Assembly (NCBI GenBank): GCA_024234875.1
Contig: JACKNM010000007.1
Location: forward strand, 124,001-188,000
Length of the DNA: 64,000 nt
Direction: 5' to 3'
Source: Ectothiorhodospiraceae bacterium
GTDB taxonomy: Bacteria > Pseudomonadota > Gammaproteobacteria > HK1
A program made the translations under genes and the position numbers. Positions 42,671-52,747 of this stretch are shown one piece after another (within the stretch, counting starts at the first letter, position 1; the number at the start of each line of letters is the position of its first letter). The notes under the pieces were generated by a model that ran no database searches, was not told where the DNA came from, and saw only the letters and a list, made by a program, of their open reading frames with translations.

Positions 42671-43698
42671 CGACTGCTCCACCATCGGTGGTGCATCCCG
42701 CGCCAGGCGGCGGCGAGGGGCTCGCCGAGACGGGCGGCGCCCGTCCAGCCGAGCACCGCGACCGCGATTCGGTAGGCGGCGATGTCCGCCGTCCCCCGCC
42801 GACCCCGGCCGAGCGCGCGCGCGAGCGCCAGCGCGCGCCCCGCCGCGGCCGTCTCGCCCGCCGCCCCGCTCTGTCGTGCCAGATGGAACACCCGTCGCAC
42901 GAAGGCGAGCGGCACCGTCTGCGGACCGCGACCGGCGCGTGCCAGGGCATCGGCCACCCGCTCGTGGGCGGTCACCGCCGCGGCCAGTCGGTCGGCGGAC
43001 ACGGTGTCGGCGCCGGCCGCGCTGGCGCGCGACCAGGGTCCGTCGCGCACCTCCGCCAACGGCTCCGGGCAGTGGACCACGCGGATCCCGGCGAGGCCGG
43101 CGCGGCAGTCGTAGACCCAGTCCTCGAGCACCGCCAGGTCGTCGAAGCCGCCGATGCGCGCGCAGGCCTCGCGCCGCCACAGCGGTGACAGCGTGTGCCA
43201 GCCGCGCTCGGACAGGAAGTCGGGGAGGAGGACCTCGAAGGCGACACCGGTATCGGCCGCGGGGCCGGCGCCGACGGCCGGGCGCAGGGTCGCGCAGTAG
43301 CACGCGTCGCGGTCGGGGCGCGCCGCGAGCAACGCGATCGCGGCGGACACCTTGCGCGGGCGCAACAGGTCGTCGGAGTCGAGGAACTGGACGAAGGCGC
43401 CGGCGGCGTGGCGCAAGCCGAGGTTGCGAGCCGGGCCCGGGCCGGCGCGGCCCTGGCGAAGCACCCGGACCTCACCCGGATGGCGGGCGGCCAGCGCCGC
43501 GAGCCGCGCCGGAGTGTCGTCGTCCGAGCCGTCGTCGACCACCAGCACCTCGATCGGGCGGTGGGTCTGCGCGAGCGCGCTGGCGACGGCCTCCTCGACC
43601 AGGTGTGCGCGGTTGTGCACCGGGATCACGACCGACACCAGATCCGGCGCCCGCGGCGGGCGTGCGAGGGCGGCGGCGACGGGGTCGCTGACCATCAT
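42667..43698 (-). CDS. Glycosyltransferase family 2
   Basis: GT-A transferase of 343 residues: 'LVSVVIPVHNRAHLVEEAVA', 'IEVLVVDDGSDDDTPARLAA', 'NLGLRHAAGAFVQFLDSDDL' (DXD) and 'AVLEDWVYDCRAGLAGIRVV' as the ED-type catalytic base. The frame runs 80 codons further upstream without ribosome-binding support. ATG 43698 makes a 4-bp overlap with the upstream gene and was chosen. The C-terminal 100 residues are Ala-rich helices. Confidence 0.86.
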   Translation of the reverse strand: MMVSDPVAAALARPPRAPDLVSVVIPVHNRAHLVEEAVASALAQTHRPIEVLVVDDGSDDDTPARLAALAARHPGEVRVLRQGRAGPGPARNLGLRHAAGAFVQFLDSDDLLRPRKVSAAIALLAARPDRDACYCATLRPAVGAGPAADTGVAFEVLLPDFLSERGWHTLSPLWRREACARIGGFDDLAVLEDWVYDCRAGLAGIRVVHCPEPLAEVRDGPWSRASAAGADTVSADRLAAAVTAHERVADALARAGRGPQTVPLAFVRRVFHLARQSGAAGETAAAGRALALARALGRGRRGTADIAAYRIAVAVLGWTGAARLGEPLAAAWRGMHHRWWSSR

Positions 43699-44609
43699 CG
43701 GGTCTCGCGGCGCGCCCGCCGGTGGCCGAGCGCCATCCCGGCGTTCAGGGCGCAGATCCGCGCACGGTCGGTACGCCCGCCGAGCGCCTGGACCAGGCCG
43801 CGTGCCGCCTGCTCCACGACCCGCGTGAGCGAGGCGTCGCCGGGCAACCCCATTCGGTGGCGGTTCGCGCCCTTGCCGAGCCCGTACCGCCACACCGAGC
43901 GGAACCCGAGGCGCTCGCGCCCGACATGGTGCAGGCATCGCGCCGCCGGCACGTAGCGTCCACCGCGCCCGGCGGCGGCGGCCCGCCCGACGAACTCGGT
44001 GTCGTCCCCGGTGCCGCCGAGGGCCTCACCGCGTGGCCCGAGATCGGTGCGGAAGCCGCCGATGGCCTCGACCAGGGTCCGTCGGACCGCCATCGACGCG
44101 CCCACCGGCAGCGGGTCGTCGGCGCGGTAGGGCCGCGGCTCGTCCCCGAGGTCGTACTGGCCGAAGTACCCCGCGAGCGGGCCGAGTCCCGCGTCGGCGA
44201 GCCACCGTGGCGGCGCACCGTCCGGCCAGTCGGGCACCACCCGACCGCCGAACCACCAGGCGTCCGGGGCCGCTCGCGCCGCGCTCACGAAGGCCGCCAC
44301 CCACGTCGGGTCGAGGCGGACGTCGTCGTCGGTCAGCAGGAGCAGGTCACCGTCGGCGGCGCGGAGTCCGGTATTCAGTGCGTGGCTCTTGCCCTGACGC
44401 GCCTCGTGCAGACAGCGCACCGCAAGCCGGTCGGCGAAGGCCTCGACCCGGGCCGCGGTGTCGTCGCCGGAGGCGTTGTCCACCACCAGGACCTCGAAAT
44501 CCTCCGGCAGGTCGCGCTGCGCGACCACCGACTCCAGCAGCCGGCAGAGCAACGCCGGGCGCCGGTAGGTGCAGACCACGAGCGAGGTCGACGGCGCCGC
44601 CGCGCTCAT
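43695..44609 (-). CDS. Glycosyltransferase family 2
   Basis: GT-A transferase of 304 residues: 'SLVVCTYRRPALLCRLLESV', 'FEVLVVDNASGDDTAARVEA', 'NTGLRAADGDLLLLTDDDVR' (DXD region) and 'GGTGDDTEFVGRAAAAGRG' (catalytic base). 'DDDVRLDPTWVAAFVSA' is typical of the group. ATG 44609 overlaps the Wzt stop (ATGA). Sugar specificity unknown. Confidence 0.86.
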   Translation of the reverse strand: MSAAAPSTSLVVCTYRRPALLCRLLESVVAQRDLPEDFEVLVVDNASGDDTAARVEAFADRLAVRCLHEARQGKSHALNTGLRAADGDLLLLTDDDVRLDPTWVAAFVSAARAAPDAWWFGGRVVPDWPDGAPPRWLADAGLGPLAGYFGQYDLGDEPRPYRADDPLPVGASMAVRRTLVEAIGGFRTDLGPRGEALGGTGDDTEFVGRAAAAGRGGRYVPAARCLHHVGRERLGFRSVWRYGLGKGANRHRMGLPGDASLTRVVEQAARGLVQALGGRTDRARICALNAGMALGHRRARRETR

Positions 44610-45856
44610 CCGCCCTCCTCCCCGGTGTCGCTCGGGTCGCGATGGCGATGCGACCATCTGCACTGGATCTGCACCACTCCCGGGCGCAACAGCTCGCCGA
44701 GGTTGGCGAGCGAGGGCGCCGGCTGCACGTCCAGCCGCAGGACCTGCTCGCGGATCTCGGCCCAGCCACGCGGCACCAGCAGCGCGACGTCCACCGTGTA
44801 ACGCTTCGGCATCAACAGCGCCACCGGCAGCTCGAGGTGGTAGGCGTGGTGCCCTTGCCGCGTCGGCTCGGGCGCGCCGGCGTCGATCGGCGCGGTGAGG
44901 AAGACCGGCTCGCCGCGGTCGTCGCGCACGGTGACGGTGAGCCGTAACGCCGGGGTCTCGCGGCGCACCTCGCAGGCGATGGCGAGGGCGATGCGACTCG
45001 CGCTGGTCACCAGGCCCGCCGGTGAGTGACCGTCGGCCGCGAGGGTCACCGCGCGCAGTCGGGCCGGCGCGTCGCCGGTTGCGGTGGTGTCGTCGCACCG
45101 CCATTGGTGGGCGGTGTCGAGGCCGGCCCCGGCGTAGCGGGCGATGACCTCGGGTGACGGCCCGACGGCCACCGCGCGACCACCCTCGAGCAGCACGCAG
45201 CGATGGCACAGCCGCTCGGTCACCGGCATGTGGTGACTCACGAACAGCACCGTGCGCCCACTCGCCGCGACCTCGCGCAGGCGACCGGTGCAGCGGTCCT
45301 GGAAGCGCTGGTCGCCGACCGCCAGCACCTCGTCGACCAGCAGCACCTCGGTGTCGAGATGGGCCGCGACCGCGAACGCGAGGCGCATGAACATGCCGCG
45401 CGAGTAGCGCTTGACCGGGGTGTCGAGAAAGCGCTCGACCTCGGCGAAGGCGACGATGTCGTCGAATCTGGCGCGGATCTCGCTGCGCCGGAGCCCCAGG
45501 ATCGCGCCGTTGAGGTAGACGTTCTCCCGCCCCGAGAGCTCGGGGTGAAAGCCGGTGCCGACCTCGAGCAGGCTCGCCACACGACCGCGCAGCACCACGC
45601 GACCGGCGGTCGGCGCGGTGATGCGGGCGAGGAGCTTGAGCAGCGTGGTCTTGCCGGCACCGTTGCGACCGATCACGCCGAGCACCTCGCCCTCGGCCAC
45701 GTCGAGATCGAGATCGCGCAGCGCCCAGAGCGTGTCGGCCGCGGCGCGCCCGAGCGCCTGCGCCGCGAGCTCGGCGAGACTCGGCCGTGACGCACCCAGG
45801 CGATAGCGCTTGCCGAGCCCGCGGATCCGGATCGCGACGTCGGCCTCAGACGACAT
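44606..45856 (-). CDS. wzt: Polysaccharide ABC exporter ATPase (Wzt type)
   Basis: ATP-binding subunit of a polysaccharide exporter, 416 residues. The nucleotide-binding domain has Walker A GRNGAGKTT (63-71), the signature helix 'RYSRGMFMRLAFAVAAHLDT' and Walker B 'EVLLVDEVLAVGD', then the H-loop 'LFVSHHMPVTERLC'. Residues about 245-416 form the extra beta-rich C-terminal domain that in Wzt proteins recognises the modified non-reducing end of the glycan before export. It overlaps wzm by 11 bp. A terminal modification is therefore expected; the carbamoyltransferase in this operon is one candidate source. Confidence 0.9.
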   Translation of the reverse strand: MSSEADVAIRIRGLGKRYRLGASRPSLAELAAQALGRAAADTLWALRDLDLDVAEGEVLGVIGRNGAGKTTLLKLLARITAPTAGRVVLRGRVASLLEVGTGFHPELSGRENVYLNGAILGLRRSEIRARFDDIVAFAEVERFLDTPVKRYSRGMFMRLAFAVAAHLDTEVLLVDEVLAVGDQRFQDRCTGRLREVAASGRTVLFVSHHMPVTERLCHRCVLLEGGRAVAVGPSPEVIARYAGAGLDTAHQWRCDDTTATGDAPARLRAVTLAADGHSPAGLVTSASRIALAIACEVRRETPALRLTVTVRDDRGEPVFLTAPIDAGAPEPTRQGHHAYHLELPVALLMPKRYTVDVALLVPRGWAEIREQVLRLDVQPAPSLANLGELLRPGVVQIQCRWSHRHRDPSDTGEEGG

Positions 45857-46682
45857 CGGCCACCCGCCGCTCGAGCCGGGTGAAGGCGACCAGCCCGAGC
45901 GCGGCCAGCGTCAGACCGACCGCCAGCGACACCGCGAGCCCGGTGCCGTCGACGGCGCGCCCGAGGAGCGCGCCGCGTGTCGCCTCGACCAGGCCGGCCA
46001 CCGGATTCAGCCACAGCACCGGTCGCCACTCGGGCGGAAACATCGATGCCGGGTACACCACCGGGGTCGCGAGCATCCAGAGCTGGACCAGGAACGGAAA
46101 GGCGTGGGCGACGTCGCGATAGAGCGCGGTCATCGCCGCGAGTCCGGCGCCGATGCCGACGCCCAACACCGCGACGGTGAGCAACAGGATCGGGACCACG
46201 ACCAGCCCCGGCCCCGGGACGACGCCGTGGGCGAGCGCGAGTCCGGCCAGCAGCGTCATCGCGATGCCGAGATCGACCACCGCCGGCCCGGCGGCGGCGA
46301 CCGGGATCACGAGACGCGGGAACCACACCTTGGTGACCAGCTGCTCGGCCCGTAGCAGGGATCCGGCGGCGGCCGACAGCGTGGCCGAGAACAGCAGCCA
46401 GGGCACCAGGCCGGCGAATGCGAACAGCGGGTATGGCAGGCCGTCGGAGGGCAGCCGCGCGACCCGCCCGAAGACCAGGCTGAACACCGCGAGCATCGCG
46501 AGCGGGGTGAGCACCGCCCAGCCGACCCCGGCGAGCGTCTGCTTGTAGCGCACCCGGACGTCGCGCGCCGCCAGCACCCACAGCAGCTCGCGGTGGGTCC
46601 ACAGCGACCGCAGATCCGGCCACCTCCAGCCCGCCTCCGGCTCGATCACGGTGACCTGCCGCCCGGCGTCGTGCCCACTCAT
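45846..46682 (-). CDS. wzm: Polysaccharide ABC exporter permease (Wzm type)
   Basis: Membrane subunit of the exporter, 278 residues with six transmembrane helices in the ABC-2 layout. The N-terminus has 'LWTHRELLWVLAARDVRVRY' and 'KQTLAGVGWAVLTPLAMLAV'. The C-terminal part has 'LVQLWMLATPVVYPASMFPP' and 'WLNPVAGLVEATRGALLG', which are family hallmarks. It moves lipid-linked polysaccharide across the inner membrane with Wzt. ATG 46682 overlaps the upstream glycosyltransferase in ATGA. Confidence 0.91.
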   Translation of the reverse strand: MSGHDAGRQVTVIEPEAGWRWPDLRSLWTHRELLWVLAARDVRVRYKQTLAGVGWAVLTPLAMLAVFSLVFGRVARLPSDGLPYPLFAFAGLVPWLLFSATLSAAAGSLLRAEQLVTKVWFPRLVIPVAAAGPAVVDLGIAMTLLAGLALAHGVVPGPGLVVVPILLLTVAVLGVGIGAGLAAMTALYRDVAHAFPFLVQLWMLATPVVYPASMFPPEWRPVLWLNPVAGLVEATRGALLGRAVDGTGLAVSLAVGLTLAALGLVAFTRLERRVADVV

Positions 46683-47863
46683 GACATCGGCTCGGGTCGC
46701 CGGATGCCGACCCCGCGGTGCGCAGGCTCTGGCCGAGTCGGGCTCGGGGCCGCCTCCCCGCGGAGCCGGTCGAGCATGGCGTCGACCTCGGCTGCGAACA
46801 CCGCCGGACCGAACGCCGCGAGCATCGCGTCCCGGCGCCGACGCGCGGTCTCGGGGTCCGGTGGTGCCGTCAGGACCGCGGCCAACGTCGGCACCAGGTC
46901 GTCGCCGGCGACGAGGGCGCCGAGCGCGCCGTCGCGTAAGGCGTCGCGGGCGCCAGCCGCGTCGAGGCCGACCACCCGGCAGCCGCAGGCAACCGCCTCC
47001 AGGAACACGATGCCGAACCCCTCACCCGTGCTCGGCATCACGAACACGTCGGCGAGACGGTAGTGATCGGCGAGCCGACCGTCGTCGACGTGGCCGGCGA
47101 AGACGACCCGCTCCGCGACCCCGGCAGCGCGGGCCACGGCCTCCAGTCGCGCGCGGTCGCCCCCCTCTCCGACCACCAGGTAGGCACAGTCGTGGCCGGC
47201 CGCGACCAGGGCCGGGAGCGCGCCGATGACCCGATCGTGCCCCTTGTACCGTTCCGCCGGGTCGAGTCGGCCGACGGTGAGCAGCACGCGCCGTCGGCCG
47301 AGGCCGAGCGCGGCGGCGAGCCGGGAGTCGGCGGGACCGGGGGTGAGGTCGGGCGACACCGTCGGTGGCAGGACGCGCACCCGCTCGGGGGCGATGGCGG
47401 ACCACTGGAGCAGCCGGCGTCGGGTGTCGCGGCTGATCGCGGTCACCAGGGCGACGCGCTCGAGCGCCCGCGCGGCCCACCGCCGCCGCGGCCGCCATGC
47501 CTCGATGCCGTACGTGAGCAGCCAGACCGGAGCGTCACGCGACACCGCCAGCGCGGCCGGTAGCAGATTGAGGTGCCCGCAGACCACCGCGTCGTACCGG
47601 CGTCCCCGCTCCGCCCCCAGCGCGAGCGCGAAGCCGGCGCGCCCGCCGGCGGCGACCCGCTGCGACAGCCTTCGACCGCGGACGCCGTCGGCGCCGTGAC
47701 GGGCGACCACGCGTGTCGACGCCACGCGCTCGCTCGCCTGCAGGGCGCGCAGCAGGTCGGTGCCATAGCGCGCGATGCCACCGCCGGCGCCGAGCCCGTC
47801 GGAGAGCACCGCCAGCACGCGCGCGGGATCCGCGCTGGCGGCGAGGTCCTGGGTCGCCATCAT
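46679..47863 (-). CDS. Glycosyltransferase family 4
   Basis: GT-B transferase of 394 residues: 'RVLAVLSDGLGAGGGIARYG', 'AVWLLTYGIEAWRP'-type acceptor segment, 'RRVLLTVGRLDPAERYKGHD', 'CAYLVVGEGGDRARLEAVAR' and 'MPSTGEGFGIVFLEAVACGC' with the E-x7-E motif. A long open frame upstream is not its N-terminus. ATG 47863 makes a 4-bp overlap with the amidotransferase gene. Specificity unknown. Confidence 0.86.
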   Translation of the reverse strand: MMATQDLAASADPARVLAVLSDGLGAGGGIARYGTDLLRALQASERVASTRVVARHGADGVRGRRLSQRVAAGGRAGFALALGAERGRRYDAVVCGHLNLLPAALAVSRDAPVWLLTYGIEAWRPRRRWAARALERVALVTAISRDTRRRLLQWSAIAPERVRVLPPTVSPDLTPGPADSRLAAALGLGRRRVLLTVGRLDPAERYKGHDRVIGALPALVAAGHDCAYLVVGEGGDRARLEAVARAAGVAERVVFAGHVDDGRLADHYRLADVFVMPSTGEGFGIVFLEAVACGCRVVGLDAAGARDALRDGALGALVAGDDLVPTLAAVLTAPPDPETARRRRDAMLAAFGPAVFAAEVDAMLDRLRGEAAPSPTRPEPAHRGVGIRRPEPMS

Positions 47864-49758
47864 CCCGCCCGACCGAGCGCGACGCCCGGCGGGGCCGCCA
47901 GACCCTCGGCGTGAATCGCCCACGCCAGGCGGCGGGCCCAATGGCAACCCGGGCGCGCCAGCTCCGGCATCGACCGCCAGGCGCCGAGGCGGTCGCGCGC
48001 GACGCCGGCCAGCCACGCCGCCATCGGCACCGTGAATCCGGTCTTCGGTGCCGCGGCCAGGGCCGGCTCGAGCGCCGGACGCGCAGCCGCCGCGAGCCAG
48101 CGCTTGCCGCTGCCGAGCGGCGCGCGCGCGAGCAGCGGCACCACCGCGCGCAGCAGCACCGGGTCGACGAGGGGGACACGCACCTCGACCCCACGGTCCA
48201 TGCCAGCCCAGTCCGCGTCGCGCAGCAGCTGATGGCGCAGGTAGAGGCTCGACTCCAGCACCGCCACGCGCCCGAAATCCGTACGTGGCCCACCGTCCGG
48301 CCCGGCGCCGAGCACCGAGCGCACCAGGGTCAGCGGTCGCAACCGGTCGAGGCCCTCGCGGGCCGCCTCGCGACCCAACAGCGCCGGCAGCTCCCACGGC
48401 ATGAACAGGCCGCGCGCGAGCAGCCAGCCGCCGGCCCAGTCCCCGCCCAGCTCGGCGAGGCCGGCGGCCTTCGGGCTCACCCCGAGGCGTTGCAGTGGCA
48501 GGCGCCGGAGGAGCTCGCGGGCGGTGACGCCGAGGCCGGGGATCAGCGCGGCGAGGGCGAGCCACCGGCGCCGCGCAGGAACGCTGCGAAACGCCGGATA
48601 GCCGCCGAGCAGCTCGTCGCCGCCGGTGCCGGAGAGGGCCACGTGCAGGCCGTGGTCGCGAGCGGCGTCGGCGACGAGCCAGGTGTTCAGGCCGTCGATG
48701 GTCGGCTGGTCCATCGCGGCCAGCGCCTGGTCGAGCGCCCGCCCGGCCTGTGATGCGCCGATCTCGACCACGTGGTGGCGGGCGCCGTAGCGTGCCGCGG
48801 TGCGCGCCGCACCGGCGGTCTCGTCCTCCGGCGCTCCGGCCAGCTCCGGGAAGCGCACGGTGAACGCATCGAGTGAGTGACCCGCGACCTCGGTGGCGAG
48901 GCCGAGCAGCGCACCGGAATCGACCCCGGCCGACAGGAAGACCCCGACCGGGCGGTCGCTCTCCAGGTGGTGGCGTACCGAGTCGAGCAACGCCTCGCGC
49001 ATCCGCGCCCGCGCCTCCTCGGCCGGCGGCGGCGCCGACGCGGCGAGCGCCTCCGCCTCGGCCACCGCGTCGGCGAGGCGCGACCACGTCCGTGGCGGTC
49101 GAGGGCCGTGTCGGTCCACCCACATCGCGCTGCCGGCCGGCAGCGCGCGCACGTCGCGATAGAGCGTGAACGGCTCGGGCACGCTCCCGAGCAGCAGGAA
49201 GCCGGCCTGCCCGGCCGGGTCGCGCGCCGCGGACACCGCCCCGGTGTCGACCAGTGCGCGCGCCTGGGTCGCGAAGCGCAAGGTCCAACCGTCGTCGGCG
49301 TAGTAGAGCGGCTTGATGCCGTAGGGGTCGCGCGCGAGCAGCAGGCGCTGCGAGCGGCCGTCCCAGATCGCGAACGCGAACATGCCGCGCAGGCGCTCGA
49401 GCATCCCCTCGCCGTGTGCCAGGTAGAGATGCAGCAGGACCTCGGTGTCGCTGCTCCCGCGCAGCCGCGTCCCCGCCGCCTCCAGCTCGGCGGCGAGTCG
49501 GCGGCGGTTGTAGATCTCGCCGACGTGGGCGATCACCACCGTCCCGCCGGGGTCGGTCATCGGCTGGTCGCCGGCGGGCGACGGGTCGACGATGGCGAGC
49601 CGCCGATGCCCGAGCTGTAGCCGGCCGTCGTCGGCGACGTGGAGTCCCTGCCCGTGAGGTCCCCGCCGGGCCATGGCGTCGCGGATGCGAGCCACCTCCA
49701 GCGGCGCCGGCGGCGGCGCCGCCGGGTGGTAGGCGAAGATGCCCGCGAGGCCGCACAT
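47860..49758 (-). CDS. Asparagine synthase-like glutamine amidotransferase with altered glutaminase site
   Basis: AsnB-type protein of 632 residues. Such enzymes in glycan clusters are thought to amidate uronic acids or other acidic groups. The N-terminal Ntn glutaminase has nucleophile Cys2 ('MCGLAGIFAYHP'), Arg53 ('GHRRLAIVDPS') and Asp104 ('SSDTEVLL'). The oxyanion motif normally NGEIYN reads VGEIYN (Val79 for Asn, codon GTC). The synthetase domain has the PP-loop 'VFLSAGVDSGALLG' and 'ALSGTGGDELLGGYP'. It lies 6 nt after the UDP-xylose synthase gene. It may use free ammonia or be slow with glutamine; the amidated substrate is unknown. Confidence 0.85.
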   Translation of the reverse strand: MCGLAGIFAYHPAAPPPAPLEVARIRDAMARRGPHGQGLHVADDGRLQLGHRRLAIVDPSPAGDQPMTDPGGTVVIAHVGEIYNRRRLAAELEAAGTRLRGSSDTEVLLHLYLAHGEGMLERLRGMFAFAIWDGRSQRLLLARDPYGIKPLYYADDGWTLRFATQARALVDTGAVSAARDPAGQAGFLLLGSVPEPFTLYRDVRALPAGSAMWVDRHGPRPPRTWSRLADAVAEAEALAASAPPPAEEARARMREALLDSVRHHLESDRPVGVFLSAGVDSGALLGLATEVAGHSLDAFTVRFPELAGAPEDETAGAARTAARYGARHHVVEIGASQAGRALDQALAAMDQPTIDGLNTWLVADAARDHGLHVALSGTGGDELLGGYPAFRSVPARRRWLALAALIPGLGVTARELLRRLPLQRLGVSPKAAGLAELGGDWAGGWLLARGLFMPWELPALLGREAAREGLDRLRPLTLVRSVLGAGPDGGPRTDFGRVAVLESSLYLRHQLLRDADWAGMDRGVEVRVPLVDPVLLRAVVPLLARAPLGSGKRWLAAAARPALEPALAAAPKTGFTVPMAAWLAGVARDRLGAWRSMPELARPGCHWARRLAWAIHAEGLAAPPGVALGRAG

Positions 49759-49764
49759 CGCCCG

Positions 49765-50747
<983 letters not shown>

Positions 50748-50751
<4 letters not shown>

Positions 50752-52193
50752 GTTGAACCTCCTGGGTCGGCGGGCGTCGTGCCGCCGTGCGATACGGGGG
50801 ATCGGTGGCCAGGGCGCGTGACCGCACCGAGGCCCAGGCCGAGCAGCGCGAAGAACCACGCCGCGTTGGCCGGGATGCGGAAATTGAAGTCGACCAGCCC
50901 GTGCAGCGCGAGCGCGGTGCAGCCGATGAGCGCACCGGTGGCGACGCCACGACCGAGCGGATCGCGCCTGGCGCGCGCACCGCGGGCGAGGAGCGCGAGC
51001 ACCAGGGCCACCGCCGTGAGCAGGGGCAGCGCGCCGGCGAGTCCCTGCTCGGCCAGCAGCTGGAGGTAGTCGTTGTGGGCGTGGTCGTAGGCTGCGGTCC
51101 CGAGCTCGGGACCGCGAAACGCGGGGAACACCGCGTGGAAGCTACCCGCACCCCAACCGACCCACGGGTTGGCGAGGAACATCTGCGACGTCACCGCCGC
51201 GAGTGCCGGGCGGTTGCTCCCGAGCCCCTGCTCGGCCAGCTTTCCGGTCAGGCGCTCGGCGCCGAGCGTGAGCACCGCGATCAGCCCGACCGTGCCCAAC
51301 GCGACCAGCGCACGGCGAGCCCCGCGTGGGCCGAGCACGAGCAGCGTGACCGTGGCGGTCGCCGCCAGCAGGGCGAGCACTGCGCCCCGCGAGGCGGTCA
51401 GCACCAGCGCGGTGCCCTGCACCACCGCCGCTGCCCACAGTGCCACCGTCGGAGTTCCCGATGCCCGCAAGATGCCGCGCAACGTCGCCGGCACCGCGCC
51501 GATGCCCGCTGCCAGGAGGCCGAGGGTGAGACCGAGAGTGAGCTCGAGCAGGCCCGCGAGGTGATTCCGGTTGACGTAGGTGCCGGTGGCGTAGGTGCCG
51601 GTCGGGGCATCGCCGGTCCAGCCCGGGTCCCACAGCCCGTGCGCGCCGCGGGCGAGATGGGCGAGGACCGCATACCCGGCCTCCAGCGTGCCCACCGCGA
51701 CCATCGCGGTGGCGACGATCGCGAGCGCCCGCCGGGTGCCGGCCACCACGGCGGCGACGACCAGCAACGCGACGCACGCCGCCCCCCGCGCCGCCTGCAC
51801 CAGGGCGGCACCCGGCTCCACCGCGAGACTCGGCCGCACCGTCGTCTCCAGTGCCCCTGCCGCCTCGGCGTGGGCCGCGAGGCTCGCCGGGGCGAGCGCC
51901 GCGACCAGCCACTGTGGCAGCGCGACGGCGCCGAGCGCGGTCACCGCCACCCACAGCGCGAGCAGCCCGAGCGCCACCGAGCTGCTCCGCAGCGCCTGCG
52001 CACCGAGCGGACGGCCGCGCACCGCCCGCGACGCCCAGGCGCCCAGCAACCCCGCTGCGAGCGCGACCATCAGCCACCCCGACCAGGGCCGATTGCTGCC
52101 GAGTGGAATCGGCAGCCAGGCCAGGGTCGCGATCAACCCCGCAGTCAGCAGGCCTCCGCCGGAGTCGCCCGTGGCGTGCGCTGGCCCGGTCAC
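50748..52193 (-). CDS. O-antigen ligase/polymerase-like membrane protein (second of two)
   Basis: Polytopic protein of 481 residues with about twelve hydrophobic segments and the O-antigen ligase (Wzy_C) pattern. The periplasmic region has 'YATGTYVNRNHLAGLLELTL', then 'ASRGAVLALLAA' and 'MFLANPWVGWGAGSFHAVFP', and the 'YDHAHNDYLQLLAEQGLAG' motif with conserved His/Asp is typical of the family. GTG 52193 overlaps the upstream stop (GTGA). It is closer to ligase/polymerases of the YcfT-like or exopolysaccharide type than the protein at 37155. Confidence 0.85.
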
Positions 52194-52747
52194 CGCGACG
52201 ACCGCCGGTCGAGTGCCGCGGACACCCAGGCCACCCGCGCCACCACCCCCGGCTCGTGGGGGGCGAGGCGCCGCGCCTGCTCGAGCGCGCGCCTCGCGGC
52301 GGCCCCGCCGCCGGCGACGCGGGCCTCGACGCTCGCTCGATGTGACCAGACCAACCCCGAGGTCGGTGCGAGCGCCAGCGCCCGGCGGTATCCCTCGCGC
52401 GCCGCGCCGAGGGCCGTGGCCGCGCTGGCGCTGGTCGGCCCCTCGGTCGCGAAGCCCTGCCACGCCCGCCACTCGAGCAGCCGCGCGCGGTCGAGCGCCA
52501 GCGTGACGTCGAGAGGCAGCACGCGCGCGCCGCGGGCGAGGCGCGCAATCCACGCCTCCACCGGCGCGTCGCCCGGCAATCGGCGCTCGTCCTCCCACCG
52601 CCCGAGGGCGATGCGCGCGGAGACCGCGTCGAGTTGCGCGAGCATCGCCGCGACCGCGTAGACAGAGAGCGCGAGCGCGAGCGCGGCGAGAGTGCCCATC
52701 GAGACGCGCCGGAGCCGACCACCGCCGCGCGGCGCCGACTCAGCCAC
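52190..52747 (-). CDS. Small membrane protein with helical repeat-like domain
   Basis: Unrecognised protein of 185 residues. It has one transmembrane segment ('SMGTLAALALALSVYAVAAM') near the N-terminus followed by Ala/Arg-rich helices that resemble degenerate TPR units ('REGYRRALALAPTSGLVWSH' and 'RRALEQARRLAPHEPGVVAR'). This layout suits an inner-membrane anchor with a periplasmic TPR domain. The GTG start at 52747 overlaps the kinase gene by 8 bp. Similar small TPR proteins accompany O-antigen ligase-like genes in exopolysaccharide loci, so an accessory role in assembly is possible but unproven. Confidence 0.6.
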   Translation of the reverse strand: MAESAPRGGGRLRRVSMGTLAALALALSVYAVAAMLAQLDAVSARIALGRWEDERRLPGDAPVEAWIARLARGARVLPLDVTLALDRARLLEWRAWQGFATEGPTSASAATALGAAREGYRRALALAPTSGLVWSHRASVEARVAGGGAAARRALEQARRLAPHEPGVVARVAWVSAALDRRSSR

